This document shows, one piece after another, positions 1-7,000 of a stretch of DNA of 9,407 nucleotides (position 1 is its first letter; each line of letters starts with the position of its first letter). A program made the position numbers and the translations under genes. The DNA comes from Oscillospiraceae bacterium (GTDB lineage Bacteria > Bacillota > Clostridia > Oscillospirales > Ruminococcaceae). The stretch lies in NCBI GenBank assembly GCA_029098085.1, contig JAQXNQ010000196.1:1-9407 (forward strand). The letters are read 5' to 3'. Below the pieces are notes generated by a model that was given only the letters and a program-made list of their open reading frames with translations, had not been told where the DNA came from and made no database searches.

Positions 1-1
1 T

Positions 2-511
2 CTGGAAAAGCTGATGGCCATTCAGCGCAAGGTGCAGGCTGCCGTGAACCGGCTAAAATCCCGCTCCCCCCACATCGGCAACGGACGGCAGCTGCTGACC
101 ATTCTGGATATCATGATCGCTCAGCTGGAGGGCCGGATCAGCTATTGCAAGACCGCCTGCAAGGAGCTGTATGAGCAGGCCTCCTTTGCTCTGAGCCGCA
201 TCAACGTCTCCATGCGGCTGGCTCAGCTGGAGCACCTGTCCGGCGCCAACCACAGCGCGGTTACCCGCTGCGAGTACATCATTGACGACGGCGGCACCAC
301 CTTCTACGCCGAGGAGGCGCGCAGGCTCTATGTCCTCTGCTGCGGAAAGGACTATGTGCCCGAGGATGAACGCCACACCCTCCCCGAAACCCTGCAGGAT
401 CCCGACGAGGATGACGAGGACGATTGGGAGGACGAGGACGACTGGGACGACGAGGATGATGAATCTGAAGAAGAGGAATCGTCCGGCGATGAACCCGATG
501 AGGAGGAATAA
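2..511 (+). CDS. Hypothetical protein with highly acidic C-terminal tail (5' end outside window)
   Basis: I do not recognise this protein. The reading frame is already open at the left edge (residues L-E-K-L before the first ATG at 14), so the true start is probably outside the window; if the ATG at 14 were used the product would be 165 aa. The visible part is a soluble, mainly helical-looking region of about 128 residues with no signal peptide or membrane segment, and several Cys residues (for example the CC in VLCCGKDY). The last 37 residues are a low-complexity tail in which 29 are Asp or Glu, with a repeated DEDDW-like unit. Such tails can mimic nucleic acid or bind basic proteins, but nothing here proves a role. 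The stop codon is 5 bases before the next gene, whose Shine-Dalgarno sequence lies inside the tail's last codons, so the two are very probably co-transcribed and translationally linked. Confidence 0.7.
   Translation: MEKLMAIQRKVQAAVNRLKSRSPHIGNGRQLLTILDIMIAQLEGRISYCKTACKELYEQASFALSRINVSMRLAQLEHLSGANHSAVTRCEYIIDDGGTTFYAEEARRLYVLCCGKDYVPEDERHTLPETLQDPDEDDEDDWEDEDDWDDEDDESEEEESSGDEPDEEE
501..506 (+). promoter_or_regulatory. Ribosome binding site of the chorismate mutase-GNAT gene
   Basis: AGGAGG lies 10 bases before the ATG at 517 and overlaps the final Glu codons of the upstream acidic tail. This fixes the start at 517 and suggests translational coupling between the two genes. Confidence 0.75.
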
Positions 512-516
512 ACCCG

Positions 517-1308
517 ATGGAACTCAGTGAAATCCGTCCCCAGATCGATGAAATCAACAAACAGATGCTGGAGCTTTTCCAGAAGCGGATGGCGCTCTGC
601 AGGGAAGTGGCCCTGTACAAGCAGGAGCACGACATGGAGGTCTTTGTCCCTGCCCGGGAGGCCGCCATCATGCAATGGGCCGACACCGCCGCCGAGCCCG
701 CCCTGCGGCCCTATGTCGCAGCTTTTTTTAATACCATCCTGCAGCTGAGCCGGGATTACCAGAACGCCTCCCTGGGGCGCCCGGCGGAAGGAAGCGCCAT
801 GGTTGGCGGAACTGCGCTCTATACCCGCCGTCTGCAGCTGCTGCCCCTGAATCAGGGGGATGTACCGCCGGTCTTTTCCCTGACCTCCAACCCCGAGGTA
901 GCCCGCTACATGAAATTCGAGGCCCACACCTCCCCCCGGGAGACCGAGGATCTGATCCGGGAATACACCGAGGGGAACAACTATGCCTGCAAGGTGCTTT
1001 TGAAGGACAGCTGCGAGTTTGTCGGCGTTTTTGCCATCAAGGTAGATAAAAGCGACCCCGAAAAAGCCTCGGTCTCGGCCTTTTTCAGTCCCGACCACTG
1101 GGGCAAGGGCTATCTTGCCGAGCTTCTGGAGCTGGCCCGGATCAAAGGACGGGAGCTGACCGGCGCCAAAGCCTTATGGGCTTATATCGTTTCCGAGAAT
1201 GAACGCTCCAACCGCGCCGTCCTTTCGGCCGGATATCAGCTGGACAGCACCTTCCGCTTCGGCGATATGGAGGAATCCATCAACGTCTACCGGCTGGAGC
1301 TGGATTGA
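517..1308 (+). CDS. Chorismate mutase (AroQ type) fused to a GNAT N-acetyltransferase
   Basis: A 263-aa protein with two domains. Residues 1-82 match the all-helical AroQ chorismate mutase fold, which converts chorismate to prephenate for Phe/Tyr synthesis. Aligning by eye with the E. coli P-protein mutase domain, the active-site residues R11, R28, K39, R51, E52, S84 and Q88 correspond to R7, R24, K35, R47, E48, S78 and Q82 with matching spacing up to E48; the D48 position is V44. A linker of about 17 residues follows. Residues about 100-263 are a RimJ/RimL-like GNAT domain: an opening TRRLQLLPL strand, the acetyl-CoA pyrophosphate loop HWGKGY at 194-199, and a motif-B region with NERSN at 228-232 before AGY. 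It would be a cytosolic bifunctional enzyme. The acetyl acceptor is unknown. No prephenate dehydratase, dehydrogenase or ACT domain is attached. It is the last gene before a terminator. Confidence 0.85.
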   Translation: MELSEIRPQIDEINKQMLELFQKRMALCREVALYKQEHDMEVFVPAREAAIMQWADTAAEPALRPYVAAFFNTILQLSRDYQNASLGRPAEGSAMVGGTALYTRRLQLLPLNQGDVPPVFSLTSNPEVARYMKFEAHTSPRETEDLIREYTEGNNYACKVLLKDSCEFVGVFAIKVDKSDPEKASVSAFFSPDHWGKGYLAELLELARIKGRELTGAKALWAYIVSENERSNRAVLSAGYQLDSTFRFGDMEESINVYRLELD

Positions 1309-1336
1309 GAAAAATCCTATACCCCATACTTCTGAT

Positions 1337-1374
1337 AAAGAGGCACCGGCTCCGTCGGTGCTTCTTTCGTTTTC
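1337..1374 (+). terminator. Rho-independent terminator after the chorismate mutase-GNAT gene
   Basis: A 12-bp stem (1337-1348 pairing with 1356-1367, one G-T wobble) with a 7-base loop is followed by a short, interrupted T-rich tail (CGTTTT). It starts 28 bases after the stop codon and separates the first operon from the pyk promoter. Confidence 0.8.
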
Positions 1375-1416
1375 AGCGCAGATTTTACGCAAACAAAACA
1401 AATTCCTCCTTGAAAC

Positions 1417-1445
1417 TTGACAAAGAACGCTGTATACTGTATATA
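1417..1445 (+). promoter_or_regulatory. Sigma-A promoter of pyk-trmO
   Basis: A perfect TTGACA -35 box (1417-1422) is separated by 17 bases from TATATA (1440-1445). An A-rich stretch upstream (about 1390-1403) could act as an UP element. Transcription would start near 1452, giving a leader of about 50 bases to pyk. A small palindrome TATAC-T-GTATA (1433-1443) overlaps the -10 region. Confidence 0.85.
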
Positions 1446-1487
1446 GGGAAATTTGTGGATGATCTGCTGACTGAACACACCGTTTTC

Positions 1488-1493
1488 GGGAGG
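1488..1493 (+). promoter_or_regulatory. Ribosome binding site of pyk
   Basis: GGGAGG sits 7 bases before the ATG at 1501, supporting that start. Confidence 0.8.
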
Positions 1494-1500
1494 TCTTTTT

Positions 1501-2934
1501 ATGACAAAGAAAAAAACCAAAATTGTCTGCACGCTCGGCCCTGCCTGCGATGATGAAGCCATTCTGGAACAGCTGATGAAAGCTGGTATGGATGTGGCCC
1601 GCTTCAACTTTTCCCACGGCACCCACGCTGAGCACAAGGCCCGGTTTGAACGCTTTGCCAGAGTAAGAGACCGGCTGGGCCTGCCCGTTGCCTCTCTGCT
1701 GGATACAAAGGGGCCTGAGATCCGGCTCATGCAGATCGAAGGCGGTAAGGTGGAGCTGCAGGCCAATCAGCAGTTCATTCTGACCACAGAGGAGGTCCCG
1801 GGCAGCAATCAGAAAGCCTCCATCACCTATAAGGATCTGCCCCGGGATGTCAGGCCCGGCACCCATATTCTCATCGATGACGGTCTCATTGACATGGAGG
1901 TGGAACGGGTGGAGGGCTGCGAAATCTTCTGCCGGGTGCTCAACGGAGGCTTCATCTCCACCAAAAAAGGCATCAATGTGCCGGACACCAGCCTGTCCAT
2001 GCCCTTCATCAGCGAACAGGACCGCAAGGACATTCTGTTCGGCATCGCCACCGGCTTTGAATTCATTGCGGCGTCCTTCACCCGCAGCGCCGCCGATATC
2101 TACGACCTGCGTCAGCTGCTCCATGAGCACGGAGGAGACCGGATCAAGGTCATCGCCAAAATTGAAAATGCCGAAGGAATCCAGAACATCGAAGAAATCA
2201 TCCGGGCCGCCGACGGCGTCATGGTAGCCCGCGGCGATATGGGCGTGGAAATCCCCATGGCCAAGATTCCCGGTCTGCAGAAAAAGCTGATCCAGCTGAC
2301 CCGGGATGCCGGAAAGCCGGTCATCACCGCCACTCAGATGCTGGATTCGATGATCAAGAATCCCCGCCCCACCCGGGCAGAAGCCACCGACGTGGCCAAC
2401 GCCATCTATGACGGCACCAGCGCCATCATGCTGTCCGGGGAGACCGCTGCCGGCGCTTATCCGGTGGAGGCCGTCAAAACCATGGCCGCCATCGCTCTCC
2501 AGACCGAGGAGGACATCGACTACACCGCTCTCTTCCGCAAACGGATTCCGGAGCCCAGCCCCAACGTGACCAACGCCATCTCCCACGCCACCGTCACCAC
2601 CGCCATGGATCTGAAGGCCAGGGGCATTGTCACGGTCACCATCTTCGGAGCCACCGCCAGAGCCATTTCCAAGTACCGGCCCTCCTGCCCCATCATCGCC
2701 TGTTCCCCCCATATGTCCACCGTGCGGCAGATGAACCTGTCCTGGGGCGTCATTCCGGTTCTGATTCAGCAGCAGACCTCCACCGACGCTCTTTTTGCCA
2801 ACGCCTATGATGAGGCCGTTCGCCACGGTCTGCTGCGGAAAGGCGATCTGGTGGTCACCACGGCCGGTGTTCCGCTGGGCATTTCCGGTGCCACCAACCT
2901 GCTGCAGGTCGACATCATCGGCGAGCAGATCTGA
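1501..2934 (+). CDS. pyk: Pyruvate kinase
   Basis: Pyruvate kinase transfers the phosphate of phosphoenolpyruvate to ADP, giving pyruvate and ATP in the last step of glycolysis; it is a cytosolic tetramer in known members. The 477-aa protein carries the family signatures in order: ARFNFSHG (33-40), DTKGPEIR (68-75), a beta-barrel B-domain region ending around DDGLI, the catalytic Lys in AKIENAEG (K220) with metal ligand E222, ARGDMGVEIP with D246, and TATQMLDSM with T278. The C-terminal regulatory domain is present and the protein ends at VDIIGEQI, so it is the short form (about 470-480 aa) without the extra PEP-utiliser-like domain found in Bacillus pyruvate kinases. It is the first gene after a consensus promoter and is followed 16 bases later by the trmO-like gene, so both are likely transcribed together and at a high level. 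Confidence 0.98.
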   Translation: MTKKKTKIVCTLGPACDDEAILEQLMKAGMDVARFNFSHGTHAEHKARFERFARVRDRLGLPVASLLDTKGPEIRLMQIEGGKVELQANQQFILTTEEVPGSNQKASITYKDLPRDVRPGTHILIDDGLIDMEVERVEGCEIFCRVLNGGFISTKKGINVPDTSLSMPFISEQDRKDILFGIATGFEFIAASFTRSAADIYDLRQLLHEHGGDRIKVIAKIENAEGIQNIEEIIRAADGVMVARGDMGVEIPMAKIPGLQKKLIQLTRDAGKPVITATQMLDSMIKNPRPTRAEATDVANAIYDGTSAIMLSGETAAGAYPVEAVKTMAAIALQTEEDIDYTALFRKRIPEPSPNVTNAISHATVTTAMDLKARGIVTVTIFGATARAISKYRPSCPIIACSPHMSTVRQMNLSWGVIPVLIQQQTSTDALFANAYDEAVRHGLLRKGDLVVTTAGVPLGISGATNLLQVDIIGEQI

Positions 2935-2939
2935 CTTTC

Positions 2940-2945
2940 GGAGGT
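2940..2945 (+). promoter_or_regulatory. Ribosome binding site of trmO
   Basis: GGAGGT lies 5 bases before the ATG at 2951. The same frame is open further upstream inside pyk, so this site is what decides the start. Confidence 0.8.
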
Positions 2946-2950
2946 ACACC

Positions 2951-3652
2951 ATGTCTGAAACCGTTCCCATGCGGATCATCGCCCATATCCGCAGCGACTT
3001 TCCCGAAAAATTCGGCATTCCCCGCCAGAGCGGCCTGGTGGACGCCCTGAAGGCCACCGTCGTCTTTGAGCCGGAATACCGCAATCCCGATGCCTTCCGC
3101 GGGCTGGAGGGCTACAGCCACATCTGGCTGGTCTGGCAGTTCTCCAAGGCGGTGCGGGAGGACTGGTCCCCCACCGTCCGTCCGCCCCGGCTGGGCGGCA
3201 ATACCCGGATGGGCGTTTTCGCCACCCGCTCCCCCTTCCGTCCCAACGCCATCGGCCTTTCGTCGGTCCGGCTGGAGAAGGTGGAGATTCATCCCGAGCT
3301 GGGGCCGGTGCTTCATGTCTCGGGTGCCGATCTGATGGACGGCACGCCCATCTTCGACGTCAAGCCCTACCTGCCCTACACCGACGCCCATCCGGAAGCG
3401 ATCGGCGGCTTCGCCTTCCAGCAGAAATGGGATGTCCTGCAGGTGGACTTTCCCGAAGCGCTGCTGCAGAGGGTACCCGAAAGCCGCAGGGAGGGGCTCA
3501 TTGCCGTTCTGGCGCAGGATCCCCGGCCGGCCTATCAGACCGATCCCGACCGGGTCTACGGCATGGCCTTCGGCGGCGTGGAGGTACGCTTCTCGGTGCG
3601 GGACGATCTGCTCACCGTCCGGGAGGTTACGCCGGCGAAGCAGAAGGGCTGA
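2951..3652 (+). CDS. trmO: TrmO-type tRNA methyltransferase (TsaA/YaeB/VirR family)
   Basis: Characterised TrmO enzymes use S-adenosylmethionine to N6-methylate the t6A37 base of threonine tRNAs next to the anticodon, improving decoding. The 233-aa product shows the family's beta-barrel landmarks: an opening IAHIRSDFPEKFGIPRQSG, the signature GVFATRSPFRPNAIG at 88-102, and MDGTPIFDVKPYLPY at 129-143. The C-terminal part (from about 160) resembles the extra region of the longer bacterial members. The frame extends upstream into pyk, but the start at 2951 is chosen because it has a GGAGGT site, gives the normal family length, and leaves no overlap. It lies 16 bases after pyk with no promoter in the gap, so it should be the second gene of a pyk operon. 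The product is cytosolic, without signal or membrane segments. The family assignment is firm; the exact tRNA target is inferred from known members. Confidence 0.92.
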   Translation: MSETVPMRIIAHIRSDFPEKFGIPRQSGLVDALKATVVFEPEYRNPDAFRGLEGYSHIWLVWQFSKAVREDWSPTVRPPRLGGNTRMGVFATRSPFRPNAIGLSSVRLEKVEIHPELGPVLHVSGADLMDGTPIFDVKPYLPYTDAHPEAIGGFAFQQKWDVLQVDFPEALLQRVPESRREGLIAVLAQDPRPAYQTDPDRVYGMAFGGVEVRFSVRDDLLTVREVTPAKQKG

Positions 3653-3670
3653 GCGCTTGCGGATACAGAT

Positions 3671-3709
3671 GCAAACAGCGGACAGGAGGTTTTCCTGTCC
3701 GCTGTTTGC
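3671..3709. terminator. Hairpin between convergent genes, probable bidirectional terminator
   Basis: A perfect 17-bp inverted repeat (3671-3687 and 3693-3709) encloses a 5-base loop. It sits in the 65-base gap between trmO (plus strand, stop at 3652) and the tautomerase gene (minus strand, stop at 3718). Neither side has a strong T tract (the plus side has only TGTCTTCC), so termination efficiency is uncertain, but the position and strength of the stem fit a shared terminator or 3'-end stabiliser. Confidence 0.75.
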
Positions 3710-3717
3710 TGTCTTCC

Positions 3718-4062
3718 TCAGAAATTGCTGCCGTTCCAGCCCCAGTGACCGGTTTCCTGGTACTCCACATAGACGCAGTCCGGGGCGATGCCCAGCTCCT
3801 CCCCCAGAATGCGGGTGATGGCTTCGGTCAGGGCATCATAGGCGCTGTCGGACGCGCTGCCGTAGAGCATGACCTCCACAAAGGCCAGCGGACGGCTGTT
3901 GTCCCCCTGGAACCACAGGCGGCAGCGGTCGGCAAACTCCAGCATCAGCCAGCGTTCACTCTTGCCCGGGATGGCCTCGATGGCCTTGCCCAGCTTTTCC
4001 TTCAGACGGCTCTCCGCTTCGGCGGAAAGCTCCAGGTTGGTTTTGGTACGAATCATTGGCAT
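3718..4062 (-). CDS. MIF-like tautomerase (phenylpyruvate/D-dopachrome tautomerase family)
   Basis: A 114-aa protein, the usual length of the MIF family. It begins M-P-M-I, so removal of Met would expose the catalytic N-terminal proline. The family's active-site Lys (K32 in human MIF) has a counterpart in IPGKSERW, and the C-terminus, SPD-like APDCVYVEY followed by GWNGSNF, closely parallels the human MIF C-terminus (RVYINY ... GWNNSTF), including the Tyr95 position; the Asn97 position is Glu. Known members keto-enol tautomerise phenylpyruvate and form trimers. No signal peptide is present, but MIF proteins can leave cells without one. AGGAGG is 8 bases before the ATG. The gene starts 31 bases after addA ends and no terminator lies between, so the two are probably one transcript. 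The natural substrate is unknown. Confidence 0.87.
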   Translation of the reverse strand: MPMIRTKTNLELSAEAESRLKEKLGKAIEAIPGKSERWLMLEFADRCRLWFQGDNSRPLAFVEVMLYGSASDSAYDALTEAITRILGEELGIAPDCVYVEYQETGHWGWNGSNF

Positions 4063-4070
4063 AGGGTATT

Positions 4071-4076
4071 CCTCCT
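4071..4076 (-). promoter_or_regulatory. Ribosome binding site of the MIF-like gene
   Basis: AGGAGG on the minus strand, 8 bases before the ATG whose first base is at 4062. It fixes the start that places Pro at residue 2, the catalytic position in this family. Confidence 0.8.
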
Positions 4077-4093
4077 CAAAAAAATTCAGACAA

Positions 4094-7000
4094 TCAGACT
4101 TCTATGCTTTTTCGCAGGCAGGTGGAGTACAGCACGCACGCCGAAACACCGCCCGGAAAGACTTTGGAAAGGGCCCGGCGATAGAGGGCCAGCTGCCCGC
4201 TGTACCGCTGCTGCAGCTGCTCCATGCGGGACACCCGGTCGGTCTTGAAGTCCACGATGACCGCCCGGTCTCCCTCCACCATGACGCAGTCGGCAATGCC
4301 CTGGATCAGGATCTCCCCCTCGCCGGGAAAGCCCGCTTCGGCGGCGGGCAGGCTGTCGAAAAACCGGTACTCCCGCAGCAGACGATCCGCCCGCAGCATC
4401 CGGCCCATCAGCGGCGAACGGAAAAAGTCCGCAAACTCCGCCCGGTCGATGCTCTCCCCCTCGGCGGGGCTCAGCCAGCCGCCGCTTATCAGCCGCTGCA
4501 GCTCCTCATCCGGATCAAAGGCACCCCTCTTGAAGTCGGCAAACTGCAGCGCCCGATGGAAAATGCTGCCCTTCTGAGCGGGGGTAAAGCCGCCATCCGC
4601 CGCGAACCGGGGCTGGGAAAGCTGAATCTGATGGTCGGGATGGGCGATGCGGGTAACCGCCGTCTTGGACGGGGTCACGGTATCCGCTTCATACGGGTAC
4701 CGCCAGCCGAACCGTTCCCGCAGGCGGGCCATCAGCTCCGGGTCTGGCCGGACAGCGTCCTGCTCCGGCGTCTGCTCCGGCAGCATTTCCCGCTGCCGGA
4801 TCCAGCAGAGCTCCAGCGGGAAATCAGCCTCGTATTCCCCGACCTCCAGATCATAAGACTGCCGCAGCTCCCGGCAGCCCGGATGCCCCAGCAGGGCCGA
4901 CAGCAGCCAGTCGCTGTACCGCTTGCCCTGCACCACCGCTTCGGGCGGACAGCTGCCGTCCTCCAGCAGCCGGGAAGTCAGCTGCTTCAGATCCTGCTCC
5001 AGCTTTTCACTGCTGCAGACCAGAATCATCCGCTCTTTGGCCCGGGTCAGGGCCACATACAGCAGCCGCATCTCCTCGGACAGCAAATCCCGCTTTTCCT
5101 GACAGTGAATCGCCTGCAGCGGAACGGTGGGAAAGCTCTGCTGCAGTTCCCGCTCCACCCGCTTCATACCGAAGCCCGCCTTGGCATCGATGGCCGTCAT
5201 GGCGGTCAGATCCCGGGTGTTGTGCTGCTTGCCGCAGTTGGCCAGCACCACAACGGGAAATTCCAGTCCCTTGGAGTGGTGGATGGTCATGATCCGCACG
5301 GCGTTCTCCGCCTCCACCAGAGGCGACGCCACCTCAAAGTCCTCGCCCCGCTCCATCAATGCGTCCAGATAGGCCACAAAGCCGGACAGCTCGCTGTTCC
5401 CGCCGGCGGCGTAGTCCCCGGCGTATTTGAGCAGCAGCTTCAGATTGGCCTCCCGGGCCGCGTCGTCGGAAAAGCGGTTCATGACCTCGATGAAATCGGT
5501 GGTGTCGTAGATATACTGGATCAGCCGCTGAATGCTCAGCACCGCGCTCTTCTCCCGCAGACGGCCGAAGAGAGCGAGAAACTGACCGGCCCGGGCGGCC
5601 TTTTCCGGATCCCGGCTCTCCTTCTGATGAATCAGCCCCGCATACAGGCACTGATCCGGACAGTCCAGAGAAAGGGCCGCCACCTGGTCGCAGGTAAACC
5701 CGAACACCGGCGACAGCAGCACCGCCGCCATGGGAATATCCTGGGTCGGATTGTCCAGCGCCCGAAGCAGGCTGATCATCAGGGAAACCTCCCGGGAGCC
5801 GAAATACCCTTCGGCGCCGCTGAGCAGCGCGTCTACCCCCTGCTCCTTCAGAGCGGCGGCATAGATCTGATCCGTTCCCCGGCCGCTGCGCAGCAGAATG
5901 GCAAAATCTCCGCCGCGGCAGGGCCGGAGCGCTCCGCCGTCACAGACCGACTGTCCCGAGGCCAGCATCTCCCGGATGCGGCGGGCCACCGCCCGCGCTT
6001 CGGCCAGCACCCGGGTCTCCTCGCCGGTATCGTCCTTTGCAAGGTCGACCGCCATCAGCGTGACAGCCGGCTCTCCCTCCGGCAGGGGCGGATACCAGCC
6101 GGCGCCGCAGTTGAGCCGTTCGGCGCTGTCATAGGTCACATCGCCCACCTGCCGGGACATGATCCGGGCAAAGACGCCGTTGACGGCGCCGGTAATCTCC
6201 CGGCGGGAGCGGAAATTGCTGGAAAGGGTGATGAGGGCCGGAAAATGAACGCCGTCGTAGGGTGAAAAGGCGTCCTTCTTCTCCATGAACACCTCGGGAT
6301 TGGCCGAGCGGAACCGGTAGATGCTCTGCTTCAGGTCGCCCACCAGGAAAAGGTTTTCGCCGTTTCGGGAGAGGCAGCGGAAGATCAGATCCTGCAGCCG
6401 GTTGGTATCCTGATACTCATCCAGCAGAATCTCCTCAAACTGCCGGCTGTACTCCCGGGCAAAGGGCGTCGGCTCTCCGGAGGGATCGGCCAGCAGCCGC
6501 AGGGTCAGATAGGCAAAGTCCGCGAAATCCGCCACGCCGTTTTCTTCCTTGGCCCTGTCCAGCCTTGTCCAGAGCTCCCTGACCAGAGAGAACAGCGCCC
6601 TGCAGAGCGGCGCCTGAGCGGCCATATCCTCCAGATACTCCTGCTCGGTACAGCAGAGCAGCTTCCCTGCCGCTTCCACATCCGTCTTGACCAGCTTCCG
6701 CAGGGCACCGGCCCGATCCTTGCAGGCCGGATCGCTGCCTCTGGAGCTGCCCAGCCGGGAGAAGACCATGTCCCGAACGGCCTGCACCGATTCGTCCCAC
6801 TGTCCCCGCTTCAGCACCTGCAGCGCCTGCTCCAGCTGCCTGAGGTCCTCGGTCAGGGCGGGGAGATAGTTTTTCTGCAGCACCGGATCCTCCGCTGCCG
6901 CCGCCATGGCCCGGCGGGCCTGCGGCACCGCTCTGGACAGGCAGGAGACCGCTTCCTCCAGCAGCATCCTCCCCCAGCTGCTCCGGGAAAGGGGCTCCGG

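Noticed and set aside
352..1098. A 248-codon minus-strand frame with a Ser-rich end
   Set aside because: The poly-Ser stretch is simply the complement of the Asp/Glu repeat in the acidic tail, and the rest overlaps the mutase-GNAT gene.
2795..2950. An upstream extension of the trmO frame into pyk
   Set aside because: It would overlap pyk by 140 bases and add non-conserved sequence; the ATG at 2951 has its own ribosome binding site.
1174..3084. A 636-codon open frame on the minus strand opposite pyk
   Set aside because: It is the mirror of a strongly codon-biased gene; the translation is Gly/His/Asp-rich with no recognisable domain, and pyk on the other strand is certain.
4078..4099. Run of seven T residues and a repeated TCAGAC between addA and the MIF-like gene
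   Set aside because: There is no hairpin before the T run, so it is not a terminator, and a 6-base repeat spaced by two bases is expected by chance.
3869..6265. A 798-codon open frame on the plus strand opposite addA
   Set aside because: The product is rich in Gln, His, Pro and Arg with no domain, and lies wholly over conserved AddA and tautomerase coding sequence; an antisense shadow of GC-rich codons.
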